A stretch of DNA of 18,322 nucleotides from positions 1-18,322 of the forward strand of contig JAUNAO010000006.1 of NCBI GenBank assembly GCA_030527565.1, given 5' to 3'. Each line of letters starts with the position of its first letter. Position 1 is the first letter of the stretch. The translations under genes were made by a program, and so were the position numbers. This document shows positions 1-7,733 of the stretch, piece after piece. Source of the DNA: Candidatus Saccharimonadota bacterium. Its GTDB lineage: Bacteria > Patescibacteriota > Saccharimonadia > Saccharimonadales > Saccharimonadaceae. A model generated the notes under the pieces. It was not told where the DNA came from, made no database searches, and saw nothing but the letters and a program-made list of their open reading frames with translations.

Positions 1-614
1 GTTTTGACCCGTTTTACAATATCCAAAATTGTATTGTCTGCATAATTGTCTATAATAATTAATTCTTCTCTAGCCTCATTAAAGATTTCATAGATTTTCG
101 AATAGGCATCATAAATCTGTCCTTTAAAATAGATTTCACTAGACTTTCGTTTCTCTTCGAATTTCGAAAAAGATTCCTGCAATAACTTTATATCTTCCGT
201 ATTTTTCATCACTTGGTTGTTGATATACTTTTGTTCCAGCAGGTTCATATTAATATACTTTTTCATCACCACGAATGCATTCATAATCAACACGCTCATC
301 TTCACCGCGACATCGCTATGTATTACTGAAGTTAACATCGCCACCCCTTGTTCAGTATAAACATACGGCATTGTTCGCCTACCTCCATACTCTGAACTTG
401 ATATTCCAATTTGGAATATCAAGTTTTCATATTCTACATTCGTTAATTGAAAACAAAAATCTTCGGGAAACCGTCGCATATTACGTTTCATTGCCTTATT
501 CAGATTTCCCGTCGTCACTTCAAACAACTTAGCAATATCGCTGTCCAGCATCACCTGCTTCCCCCGCACCTCATAAATCATATTTTCGAGTTTCACTTTC
601 TTTTCTAATTCCAT
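1..614 (-). CDS. ORF6N-domain DNA-binding protein, C-terminally cut by window edge
   Basis: Reading the minus strand from the ATG at 614-612 gives 204 codons without a stop, running off the left edge. The start is preceded by GGAGAG five bases upstream. The first ~90 residues match the ORF6N pattern: a short strand-rich start (VRGKQVMLDSDIAKLFEV), then NLNKAMKRN, RRFPEDFCFQL and a late YTEQGVAML. ORF6N is a phage-derived DNA-binding domain related to KilA-N. Residues ~135-165 look like a helical linker. The last visible part (IYDAYSKIYEIF, then EELIIIDNYAD and ILDIVKRV) is typical of bacterial ORF6N proteins that continue into a phospholipase-D-like fold; that part lies outside the window. 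The gene is more AT-rich than the T4SS genes and such genes are often mobile, so lateral gain is likely. Its cellular role is not known. The domain call is by recognition of sequence, not a search. Confidence 0.82.
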   Translation of the reverse strand, partial: MELEKKVKLENMIYEVRGKQVMLDSDIAKLFEVTTGNLNKAMKRNMRRFPEDFCFQLTNVEYENLIFQIGISSSEYGGRRTMPYVYTEQGVAMLTSVIHSDVAVKMSVLIMNAFVVMKKYINMNLLEQKYINNQVMKNTEDIKLLQESFSKFEEKRKSSEIYFKGQIYDAYSKIYEIFNEAREELIIIDNYADNTILDIVKRVK

Positions 615-639
615 TTCTCTCCTATTATTAAATTAAGGA

Positions 640-669
640 ATTATAGTCATATCTCGCCAAATTTTTCAA
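640..669 (-). promoter_or_regulatory. Promoter of the ORF6N gene
   Basis: On the minus strand there is a -35 TTGAAA (664-669), an 18-nt spacer and a consensus -10 TATAAT (640-645). This leaves about 25 nt to the start codon, enough room for the GGAGAG ribosome site. Confidence 0.6.
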
Positions 670-707
670 CCCCCGCCCTGAAAACTTACCGCAACCACAA
701 AAGCCCA

Positions 708-739
708 ACAGAAAGACCCTCTGCAGAGGGTCTTTCTGT
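708..739 (-). terminator. Palindromic terminator after rny
   Basis: A perfect 32-bp palindrome has arms that read ACAGAAAGACCCTCTG on both strands. It lies 38 bp past the rny stop and before the ORF6N promoter. The following minus-strand sequence has only a short T run (GGGCTTTTG), so it is a strong hairpin with a weak U-tract. It probably ends the rny transcript; because the flanks are nearly symmetric it may be bidirectional. Confidence 0.65.
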
Positions 740-777
740 CACGTGCCACGAAGGCATCACAACACAATCGACGCCAA

Positions 778-2295
778 CTACTTCGCGTACTCGACCGCTC
801 GAGTTTCGCGAATCACATTAACTTTAATTACCCCCGGATAACTCATCGTCGCCTCAATCTTATTTGCAATATCCCGCGCCAATTTCAACGCCGACAAATC
901 ATCAATCGATTTCGGTTCAACAATCACGCGAATTTCGCGCCCTGCTGAAATCGCATATGCCTTATCAATGCCAGGAAACGACGTTGCGATATTTTCAAGA
1001 TCACGCATTCTTTCCGCAAAATTCTCTGCCGAAATATTTCGTGCGCCTGGCCGCGCCGCACTCATCGCATCACAAATCTTAATAATCACCGCCTCCGGCG
1101 TCGTCGATTCAATATCATCATGATGCGCCGCAATTGCGTGGACAACGTCATCTGGCAAACCATACTTCTTCGCAAGTTCCGCACCGATATCCGCGTGCTT
1201 TCCCTCAATCTTATGTGTCACTGCCTTACCGATATCATGCATCAAAGCCGCCGTCTTTGCAACTCGCTTATCCGCACCAATTTCTTCCGCAATCATCCCC
1301 GCAACGTGCGCCATCTCAACCGAGTGCAAAAGCACATTCTGTCCATACGAAGTTCTGAATTTCAATTCACCAAGCAAATGAATCAGCTCGCGTGGAATTC
1401 CAACTAGCCCAACTTCGCGCACCGCATCTTCGCCGGCCCTTACAACTTCTTTCTCAATTTCTTTTTCGCCCTTCGCAACCGCATCCTCAATCGACGCTGG
1501 ATTAATTCGCCCGTCTTTCATCAAACGTTCCAACGCGTACCGCGCAACCTGCCGCCGAATCGGATCAAACGAAGACAGCACCACCATCCCAGGCGTATCA
1601 TCAACCATAATATCAACCCCGGTCGCTCGCTGAAGAGCCTGAATATTCCGTCCTTCTTTACCGATAATCCGCCCCTTCATATCATCATCCGGCAACTTCA
1701 ACGCCGTTACCGTTCGGTCCGCCGTTACCTCCGAAGACATTCGCTCCATCGCCGTCAGCAAAATCGCCTGTGCCGTCTCGTCAATATTGTGCTTGATCTC
1801 TTTCTGCTCCTTCGCAACCAAATTCACGAGATCCTGCTTAATATCATTCTCGGTCATCTTCATCAACTTCTCACGCGCATCCGCCTTCGAAAGCCCTGCA
1901 ATCTTTTCCAACTTTTCATGTTGCTTCGTCCGGATTTCCCGCACCTCATTCTTGAGTTCATCAAGTTCTCGCTCTTCTCGCGCCAACTTCTCCGTTTTCT
2001 TTTCGAGCTGATCCAACTTCGCGTCCAAAGTATTCTCGCGCTCCGCCAACCGATTTTCAGTCTTCTTCAATTCTCGTCGTCGCTCATTTTCTTCGTTTTG
2101 TCCTTTTTCTGCAATCTTTGCTGCTTCCTTCTTCGCAGACAAAACAATCTCAGACGCCTCGTGCTTTGCCTTCCGCACTAAATCATCCGCCTTATTTTTA
2201 CCACCGTTTTCTTTTCGCTTATTATATGCAAAAATTCCGCCCACGCCACAAACGACTCCAGCCATCGCGGCAATAATTGGGATAATAATCTCCAT
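778..2295 (-). CDS. rny: Ribonuclease Y
   Basis: Membrane-anchored endoribonuclease that starts decay and processing of mRNA at the inner membrane. The 505-residue length is close to the family norm (~510-520). Residues 2-24 are a single hydrophobic anchor. Residues ~30-160 are a highly charged coiled coil rich in E, K and R. A KH RNA-binding domain follows, with GRIIGKEGRN at 208-217. The HD phosphohydrolase domain begins near 315 and shows the metal-binding H353-D354 pair (MHDIGKA), H367, and HHDD at 391-394. The ATG start is preceded by AAGGGAAG on the minus strand. The gene lies downstream of dnaJ and the 88-residue ORF but has its own candidate -10, so it is probably transcribed both by itself and by read-through. 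Nothing is missing or truncated; the identification is secure. Confidence 0.97.
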   Translation of the reverse strand: MEIIIPIIAAMAGVVCGVGGIFAYNKRKENGGKNKADDLVRKAKHEASEIVLSAKKEAAKIAEKGQNEENERRRELKKTENRLAERENTLDAKLDQLEKKTEKLAREERELDELKNEVREIRTKQHEKLEKIAGLSKADAREKLMKMTENDIKQDLVNLVAKEQKEIKHNIDETAQAILLTAMERMSSEVTADRTVTALKLPDDDMKGRIIGKEGRNIQALQRATGVDIMVDDTPGMVVLSSFDPIRRQVARYALERLMKDGRINPASIEDAVAKGEKEIEKEVVRAGEDAVREVGLVGIPRELIHLLGELKFRTSYGQNVLLHSVEMAHVAGMIAEEIGADKRVAKTAALMHDIGKAVTHKIEGKHADIGAELAKKYGLPDDVVHAIAAHHDDIESTTPEAVIIKICDAMSAARPGARNISAENFAERMRDLENIATSFPGIDKAYAISAGREIRVIVEPKSIDDLSALKLARDIANKIEATMSYPGVIKVNVIRETRAVEYAK

Positions 2296-2380
2296 TTCTT
2301 CCCTTTCTAATTGTTTTTGTCGATATTTTTCTTATACCAACGGGTTAACAAATAACATCAAATTTAAAGTTTCTACCTCT

Positions 2381-2386
2381 ATTATA
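2381..2386 (-). promoter_or_regulatory. -10 element of rny promoter
   Basis: Consensus TATAAT on the minus strand, about 85 nt before the rny start; the -35 region is poor and overlaps the 3' end of the preceding ORF. The long leader contains a usable SD (GGGAAG), unlike several promoters in this window. Confidence 0.4.
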
Positions 2387-2396
2387 ACACAAAAAA

Positions 2397-2663
2397 TTAG
2401 AATATAGAAGCCGAGATACGAGTTTCAACACAACCCGTCGAAGTATTTCGAACTACAAGATCAACCCCATTCGCCGCCCGTTCAATCCGATGCGTCACCC
2501 AACCCGAAGAATTCCGGATAACGAGAGAATTCGAAACCAAGCTCCCCTCGATATACGAGCTCGAGCCATCCGAAGCACGATAAATCACTCCATTCCGAAT
2601 TAACATCTCTTCCAAATATCCCATGTTGGAACATAGTTTACCGTAAGATTCAAGAATATGCAA
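2397..2663 (-). CDS. Small repeat-containing hypothetical protein downstream of dnaJ
   Basis: An open frame of 88 codons begins with TTG two codons after the dnaJ TAG stop and in the same frame as dnaJ. No clear SD is seen for the TTG; internal ATGs at residues 14 and 20 are alternatives, the latter with GGAAGAG directly in front of it but too close for ideal spacing. The product is not recognised. Its visible structure is three imperfect copies of a short unit: LIRNGVIYRA (21-30), LVIRNSSGWVTHRI (47-60) and LVVRNTSTGCVETRI (69-83). These share (L/V)-(I/V)-R-N, a small or polar turn, then V-x-x-R-(I/A), as expected of a beta-hairpin repeat. No signal peptide or membrane segment. It may be a real short gene co-transcribed with dnaJ, or a former C-terminal extension. 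The start is uncertain. Confidence 0.5.
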   Translation of the reverse strand: MHILESYGKLCSNMGYLEEMLIRNGVIYRASDGSSSYIEGSLVSNSLVIRNSSGWVTHRIERAANGVDLVVRNTSTGCVETRISASIF

Positions 2664-2666
2664 GCA

Positions 2667-3587
2667 CTAGCCGAATAAACCGCGTTTTTTCGCTTTCTTA
2701 AACTCTTCCAAAAGTTCTTTTTGTTTTTTAGACAAATTCTTCGGTGTTTCGACAATAATAGTCACAATATGCGGTCCACGATCACCATCCGCCCTAAACG
2801 GCACCCCATGCCCAGACAACTTAAACGGCGTTCCGCTTTGCGTTCCCGCTGGCACTTTCATGATCACTTTCCCATCAACCGTCTCGACTTCAATTTCCGT
2901 CCCAAGCGCCGCCTCAACCATATCAATTTTATGTTCGGACAAAATAATCGTCCCTTCTCGCGTCAAATTCTTATGTGGCTTAACTCGAACCCTAACATAC
3001 AAATCTCCAGCTTCCGCACCTTTTTCCGGTGCCGCTCCACCTTTTCCGCGCAACCGAATCGACATTCCATCATCAATCCCTGCCGGAATTTTCACCTTCA
3101 AACTACCATTTTCAAGATCAACAGTTTTCGTCGTCCCAAAAATCGCTTCCTCGAAACTAATGGTTACCGTCGTCTGGTAATCCGCACCCCTTCTCGGCCG
3201 CCGCGCTCGTCCCCCCGAGAATCCAAACAAACCTTCAAGAATGTCATCAAACATTCCTCCACCCCCGCCAGAAAAGTCAAAGTTGAAATTCTGCCCATTA
3301 AAGTTGAAACCACCGCCAAACGGATTCCCAGCCGCACCACCACCAAATCCCGAGGCGCCACCAACTCCCGCATGCCCGAATTGGTCATACCGCGCTCGCT
3401 TTTGCTTGTCCGACAAAACTTCGTGCGCTTCCGAAATTTCCTTAAATTTCGCCTCAGCTTCCTTATCACCAGGATTTTTATCCGGATGATATTTTACTGC
3501 CAATTTGCGATAAGCCTTCTTAATCTCATCATCTGATGCTGATTTCGAAACACCCAAAACTTCATAATAATCACGTTTCGCTGCCAT
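2667..3587 (-). CDS. dnaJ: DnaJ-like co-chaperone without zinc finger (type II, CbpA-like)
   Basis: J-domain protein that stimulates the ATPase of DnaK and delivers unfolded substrates. Residues 1-70 form the J domain, with HPD at 34-36 and the usual YYEVLGV and RARYDQFG ends. Residues 72-127 are a G/F-rich linker with [12 protein letters not shown]. From ~134 there are two beta-sandwich substrate-binding domains ([46 protein letters not shown]) and a C-terminal dimer region. The four CxxCxGxG zinc repeats of classical DnaJ are absent, so the 306-residue protein is of the CbpA/DnaJ-B class; the symbol is used in the broad sense. A CIRCE operator overlaps its promoter, so it should be a heat-shock gene repressed by HrcA. 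The -10 lies 10 nt before ATG and no SD is present, suggesting a nearly leaderless mRNA. Confidence 0.93.
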   Translation of the reverse strand: MAAKRDYYEVLGVSKSASDDEIKKAYRKLAVKYHPDKNPGDKEAEAKFKEISEAHEVLSDKQKRARYDQFGHAGVGGASGFGGGAAGNPFGGGFNFNGQNFNFDFSGGGGGMFDDILEGLFGFSGGRARRPRRGADYQTTVTISFEEAIFGTTKTVDLENGSLKVKIPAGIDDGMSIRLRGKGGAAPEKGAEAGDLYVRVRVKPHKNLTREGTIILSEHKIDMVEAALGTEIEVETVDGKVIMKVPAGTQSGTPFKLSGHGVPFRADGDRGPHIVTIIVETPKNLSKKQKELLEEFKKAKKRGLFG

Positions 3588-3597
3588 AGTATTATTT

Positions 3598-3626
3598 ATT
3601 ATACGCCCTTAGCACTCAAAATGCAA
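3598..3626 (-). promoter_or_regulatory. dnaJ promoter, close to the start codon
   Basis: On the minus strand a -35 TTGCAT (3621-3626), a 17-nt spacer and a -10 TATAAT (3598-3603) are followed by only 10 nt before ATG. With normal spacing the mRNA would start about 4 nt before the start codon. Confidence 0.75.
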
Positions 3627-3635
3627 GAGTGCTAA
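3609..3635. promoter_or_regulatory. CIRCE operator (HrcA binding site)
   Basis: The exact inverted repeat TTAGCACTC-N9-GAGTGCTAA is present, matching the CIRCE consensus bound by the heat-shock repressor HrcA. It covers the -35 and most of the -35/-10 spacer of the dnaJ promoter, a position that would block RNA polymerase. It also contains the TAG stop codon of the upstream PEGA-protein gene (3632-3634). hrcA itself is not in the window. Confidence 0.96.
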
Positions 3636-4555
3636 TTTCTAGTTTTATTTATCTCATCCAAAACCGAACTATCAACGTCAGGTACATTATAGCGTGACAA
3701 AATTGGGTACGGAGTCGCCAACATCTTCCAACTACTACCCTCTTTCTTCAAAATTGTCCGATAAACATATTCATATGGCTCCCCTTCCAAAGCCGTCGTC
3801 GACATCACCACCCCAACGTAGCTTCCTTCAAAGTTCTTTGTTTTTATAGAATACTCCGCTATTGTCTCACCGTATTTCTTTCTAATAAATTCTTCCGCCG
3901 ATAGCCCCTCATTCGCAACATCACTACTTACACCATCAAACTCCTCACCAAAATCATTTACGACAACCTTATAATCCGCAATCGATATTTCGTTATTGAA
4001 ATCATACAACTTTTCAATTGCCGATTCTAAATAAACTTGCTCGGCTTTTATATTTATTTGTGGTGTTCCGTCCTCTTGCATTGAATAACTTAGCGAAAAA
4101 ACCGCTTTATTGTATGGTAAATAATCTAAAATTGGATATTTTGTGTGCAATTTTTCCCCAGCCGCATCTTCCAAAGCCCCATAAATACCCTCAACATACA
4201 AATAATCTTTCAAATGTTGATTATAGATCTTCTCCCCTTCATCATCGGCATAATCCATCATTCCATAAATCTGTTTACTCTCCTCCGAAATTACAAATTC
4301 CTTCGTAAAAGTTTTAAAATGTTCGAGTTCTGCAACTACCTCATACATCCCAGGCTCCAAATACACCTTTGTATTATTTCCATAATTCTCCCCATTTAAT
4401 TTTACAACCGACGAAAACGGAGCAACATTAATACTAACTTCAATTTTACCTATCCGACTAATCATTATCACTACGGAATATACTATAATAGCTACAATCG
4501 CAACAACCGAACCAATAATTCCTATTTTTGCCGGTTTAGTTAAGTTCCTGAACAT
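3632..4555 (-). CDS. Membrane-anchored PEGA-domain protein of the T4SS operon
   Basis: 307 residues. Residues ~11-33 form one transmembrane helix with a short basic cytoplasmic N-terminus (MFRNLTKPAK), so the rest is predicted outside the membrane. Residues ~38-89 fit the PEGA fold: VSINVAPFSSVVKLNG, a turn, then LEPGMYEVVAELEHFKTF, with the EPG sequence where the family has its PEGA motif. The C-terminal half (~95-300) is unrecognised; its end (YEYVYRTILKKEGSSWKML) resembles an NTF2-like fold, which is also the fold of VirB8/TcpC scaffolds of T4SS. That link is inference. It is the last gene of the operon, behind a strong SD (AAGGAGG) and 8 bp after the stop of the peptidoglycan hydrolase gene. 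A cell-surface scaffold or wall-binding role in the secretion system is likely. Confidence 0.72.
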   Translation of the reverse strand: MFRNLTKPAKIGIIGSVVAIVAIIVYSVVIMISRIGKIEVSINVAPFSSVVKLNGENYGNNTKVYLEPGMYEVVAELEHFKTFTKEFVISEESKQIYGMMDYADDEGEKIYNQHLKDYLYVEGIYGALEDAAGEKLHTKYPILDYLPYNKAVFSLSYSMQEDGTPQINIKAEQVYLESAIEKLYDFNNEISIADYKVVVNDFGEEFDGVSSDVANEGLSAEEFIRKKYGETIAEYSIKTKNFEGSYVGVVMSTTALEGEPYEYVYRTILKKEGSSWKMLATPYPILSRYNVPDVDSSVLDEINKTRN

Positions 4556-4563
4556 TCTCCTCC

Positions 4564-5922
4564 TTATTTTTTCCTATACCAGCGCACAATTTCGCCGTCA
4601 TTATTTTTCTCCAGCCCTTCTCGACCCGCCATTGGAGCCCTCGCCCATCCATAAGGAGATGTCGAATCATAAGACGCTGACGCAATCGTAGAATCAAATC
4701 CTTCTATTTCGCCAACATAAATAAACGTATGTCCCGTCGTAAACGCCACATCCCCAGGTTGCAACGTACTCGTATCAATTACCTCCCCCGAACCGTTTAA
4801 CGCCGTCCAATTAGCCTTTACATAATCTTCCTGTGGCCCAGTATTACTTTTCTGCGGATTATATCCAGCATCCCAGCCGCTTTCCTGCACTAATGTCGTC
4901 ACAAATCCGCCACAGTCAATCCCAGCCACGCCCTCAACTGAGCCTCCAACATAATTTCCCTCCGACTGACGCTCCGCGACTATTTCCGCATACGCCGGCA
5001 TCCTATCTAAATATTTACCCTTATGATACTCCGGCCAGGCATACGCCACTACAAACTCCGCAAAAGTCGAAGCCGAACTACACGCCCCACCATATTCGTA
5101 ATTAATAAATTTATCATAATAAGCCTGTGCTTTTGCTAGTCTATTCGTATGATGTGTGCCACCTTTGCTACGATCGCCTCCTGGCCTCTCATACACATCC
5201 AAAACCCAATGCGTTGCGTCCGAAAGATTCGTCTGGTCATCAAATCCAGAATAACTACTATCTATTTCCTGTTTAATATATTCAATTTCAATTCCATAAA
5301 GTCTTCTAGCAACTTCTACTCCAACTTCTTGTATCAAGGCATCGGCAGAAAGACTATTATATTTACCTGGATCATTAAAATATTGTACAAGATCCGGAGC
5401 TTTTTCCTGCACGCTCTTGTATAAAGCGGCCCTTCTTCCGAACGACCATTGCACTAAACCTAAACCATACGATACTTTTGTGTTCCCACCAAGATCAAAA
5501 TGTCCATCAACATAATCCGTACTCGTATATGTTCTTGCGATATCTCTACCAGCATAAGTCGTCGCCGTCGTTGGTCCACTCGTCCAAAACAATCTGTATG
5601 TCTCGTACTCATGTTTTACCGGATTACCAACCCCCTCGCTTGCGATATTTCCCAACAACGCTGCCGCTTGGATCTCAGTAAAACCAACCGAAATCAACCC
5701 AGTCCACATCATCTCATCAGCCGTTTCGCCAGAAACCGAAGCTGCGCCATCTCCGACAAAACAACTAATCGTTTCCCCCGGATCATAAAACAAAATATTA
5801 TTCTCAGCAAACGCATCAAGTTGTGATTCAGACAATCCGAACGCCGAAACGCTCGGCAAAAACGTCATCAAAATCGCCAGCACCCCCGCAAACACTCTTC
5901 CTAAAATCCCTCGCTTCATCAC
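4564..5922 (-). CDS. Secreted two-domain peptidoglycan hydrolase (lysozyme-like + NlpC/P60-like), T4SS-associated
   Basis: Opens the cell wall for assembly of the secretion apparatus, the job of VirB1 in Proteobacteria and of CwlT/Orf14 of Tn916 in Firmicutes. An N-terminal signal peptide (basic MMKRGILGR, hydrophobic core, likely cut after VSA at ~27) is followed at ~65-275 by a domain like the phage-tail lysozymes: AALLGNIASEG with candidate catalytic E96, then SYGLGLVQWS and DATHWVLDVYERP. Residues ~285-452 look like an NlpC/P60 or CHAP cysteine peptidase: IDCGGF with C337, then LQPGDVAFTTGHTFIYVG with H398. The start is GTG at 5922 (GTGA, 4-bp overlap with virB4) or the next codon ATG at 5919 (1-bp overlap); the overlap implies translational coupling. 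The family calls rest on motifs; which peptidase subfamily is unsure. Confidence 0.85.
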   Translation of the reverse strand: MMKRGILGRVFAGVLAILMTFLPSVSAFGLSESQLDAFAENNILFYDPGETISCFVGDGAASVSGETADEMMWTGLISVGFTEIQAAALLGNIASEGVGNPVKHEYETYRLFWTSGPTTATTYAGRDIARTYTSTDYVDGHFDLGGNTKVSYGLGLVQWSFGRRAALYKSVQEKAPDLVQYFNDPGKYNSLSADALIQEVGVEVARRLYGIEIEYIKQEIDSSYSGFDDQTNLSDATHWVLDVYERPGGDRSKGGTHHTNRLAKAQAYYDKFINYEYGGACSSASTFAEFVVAYAWPEYHKGKYLDRMPAYAEIVAERQSEGNYVGGSVEGVAGIDCGGFVTTLVQESGWDAGYNPQKSNTGPQEDYVKANWTALNGSGEVIDTSTLQPGDVAFTTGHTFIYVGEIEGFDSTIASASYDSTSPYGWARAPMAGREGLEKNNDGEIVRWYRKK

Positions 5923-7733
5923 TTCCCCACCGGATTTGTCGTAATTAACCCCTCTTCCGTCTCCGACGCAATCACCTGAATATGTACATGATTCTGCCCT
6001 GCGAAGAACAAACCTTGCCCAACCGGGAAGTTCGCGAGCCTTCGCTTCTCTTCCTCTGTCAACTTAAACACATCCGACAAAACATCAACCGCCGACGCCG
6101 ACTGCTTCAAAAGCAACTGCATCGACGAGTTCGCCACAATCGCCCGCCCCATCTTCGAGCTCATAAAGTCCTCGACATCCTGCGTAATCGTCGTAAGCCC
6201 TAAATAATATTTTCGCGCCCGCTTTGCTAGCGAGAACAAGAAATTCGCCGAATCTTCGAACTGCATCAACTGCCACGCCTCATCAACAATCAAAATCCGC
6301 TTTTTCTGCTGCGCCCTTACTACATTCCAAATATGCGACAAAACAATATACATCGCCACCGGCCGTAGTTCATCTTCAAGATCCCGAATATTAAACACCA
6401 CCATCTGATTATTAATATCGACATTCGACTGCTGCGAAAAAATCCCCGCAAACGTCCCCGTCGTATACTTCCGAAGTCGCTGCGCTAGTTGTGGTCCCGA
6501 CCCTTCCATATGCAAAAGCGTATCATACAAATTCAAAATCGTCGGCGGCGTCGACTGATGCGTCAACGGATCTGCCGTAATCCCCGCTCGCGCATAAGTA
6601 TCGATCAAAGCCTGATCAAGATCCGCCTCTTCATTTGCGGTTAATGCCGGCACAACCTGCCCGCCCGCCGTCATCTGGTTCCCGCCAAGCATCAACCTAA
6701 ACAAACCATGGAGCGTCACCAAATTCGCGCGCAGAGCATCATTCGCATCCTCAGAATCCACCACCTTCGGTAAATCAAACGGATTAATCCGCACGTCCGA
6801 GTTCAAAGACAACCGAATATATGAACCACCGACCGCATCACACAACTTCTGGTACTCATTTTCCGGATCGATAATAATAATTTCCGACCCCACCATCATT
6901 GATCGAAGCGCCTCTAGCTTCACCGCAAACGACTTACCAGCACCAGATTTCGCAAACACAACCATATTCGCGTTCTCGAGCGAGAACCTATCGAAAATCA
7001 CAAGCCCGTTATTATGCATATTAATCCCATACAAAATCCCCTTATCCTGCGTCAAGTCCGCCGAGGTAAACGGGAACGATGTCGAAATCGCACCAGTATT
7101 CATATTCCGCCGAATCTGCAACTGGTCCGTACATTGTGGCATAATCGAGTTCATCCCCTGCTCCTGCTGCGAACTCGCAACCTTCGAGAAAATCATCTGC
7201 TGCCCAAAAATCGTTTCAATTTTCTGCTGCACAAATTTCAACTCATCCAACGAATCCGCCCAAATCGTCACATAAAGTCCAAACCGGAAAAACTTTTCCG
7301 CCCCAACCTGCAATTGGTCTCGCAACTCCTCCGCATCCGTAATTGCCGCCTCGAGCTCCGGATCCCGGACTCGCCCCTTCTCAGCATTCAAATTCATCGA
7401 AGCCTCAAGCTGCGTCACCTTCGTCTTCAAGTTTTTCATCACCACCGCCGACTCAACCGGATAAATATACATCGAAACATCAATTACTTCATCAATGTTC
7501 ACAATCGGCGAAATCCAACCCGTATAAAGAGACCGCGGATATCCATACACATAAAGCGTCCGCCCATATTTCGTCCCGAGCCTAAAATAATCCGAATGAA
7601 TCTCAATCGCCGCCGGCGAAATCAAATCACGTAAAGTATTCGTCCCCTGCTCGAACGCCTGCTGGATCTGCGCTGCCTCGAGCGCCTCATTCTGCGCCGC
7701 AATCTCTGCCGCCGTCAATTTTTTCTTCGCCAT
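5919..7733 (-). CDS. virB4: VirB4-type T4SS ATPase
   Basis: Motor ATPase of the secretion system, acting at the cytoplasmic face of the inner membrane in pilus assembly and transport. The 604-residue product has a Walker A motif, KSGAGKS at 262-268, in the typical context NMVVFAKSGAGKSF; IIIIDPENEY at ~285-294 is a further VirB4 signature; Walker B is LIVDEAW at 481-487 with D484-E485; the later TTITQDVEDF stretch (514-523) is also family-typical. Before Walker A there are ~250 residues of N-terminal material (RTLYVYGYPRSLYTGW), shorter than in classical VirB4 (~800 residues); the missing part matches the preceding gene. The ATG overlaps the stop of that gene by one base (TAATG), with GGAGG nine bases upstream. 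The stop is TGA, which shows that UGA is not recoded here. Confidence 0.95.
   Translation of the reverse strand: MAKKKLTAAEIAAQNEALEAAQIQQAFEQGTNTLRDLISPAAIEIHSDYFRLGTKYGRTLYVYGYPRSLYTGWISPIVNIDEVIDVSMYIYPVESAVVMKNLKTKVTQLEASMNLNAEKGRVRDPELEAAITDAEELRDQLQVGAEKFFRFGLYVTIWADSLDELKFVQQKIETIFGQQMIFSKVASSQQEQGMNSIMPQCTDQLQIRRNMNTGAISTSFPFTSADLTQDKGILYGINMHNNGLVIFDRFSLENANMVVFAKSGAGKSFAVKLEALRSMMVGSEIIIIDPENEYQKLCDAVGGSYIRLSLNSDVRINPFDLPKVVDSEDANDALRANLVTLHGLFRLMLGGNQMTAGGQVVPALTANEEADLDQALIDTYARAGITADPLTHQSTPPTILNLYDTLLHMEGSGPQLAQRLRKYTTGTFAGIFSQQSNVDINNQMVVFNIRDLEDELRPVAMYIVLSHIWNVVRAQQKKRILIVDEAWQLMQFEDSANFLFSLAKRARKYYLGLTTITQDVEDFMSSKMGRAIVANSSMQLLLKQSASAVDVLSDVFKLTEEEKRRLANFPVGQGLFFAGQNHVHIQVIASETEEGLITTNPVGK

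Noticed and set aside
2664..2669. TAG of dnaJ as a recoded sense codon
   Set aside because: The DnaJ sequence ends at a natural family position (KKRGLFG) and TAG also ends the PEGA gene; recoding is not supported, although read-through cannot be excluded.
2721..3536. Plus-strand 271-codon open frame over dnaJ, and similar long plus-strand frames over virB4, the VirB6-like gene and rny
   Set aside because: They are antisense readings of well-supported genes, with biased Arg/Asn/His-rich composition, no SD and no recognisable domains.
5919..5921. Alternative genetic code with UGA = Gly
   Set aside because: virB4 ends at TGA at a natural position and the next gene starts there, so UGA is a stop.
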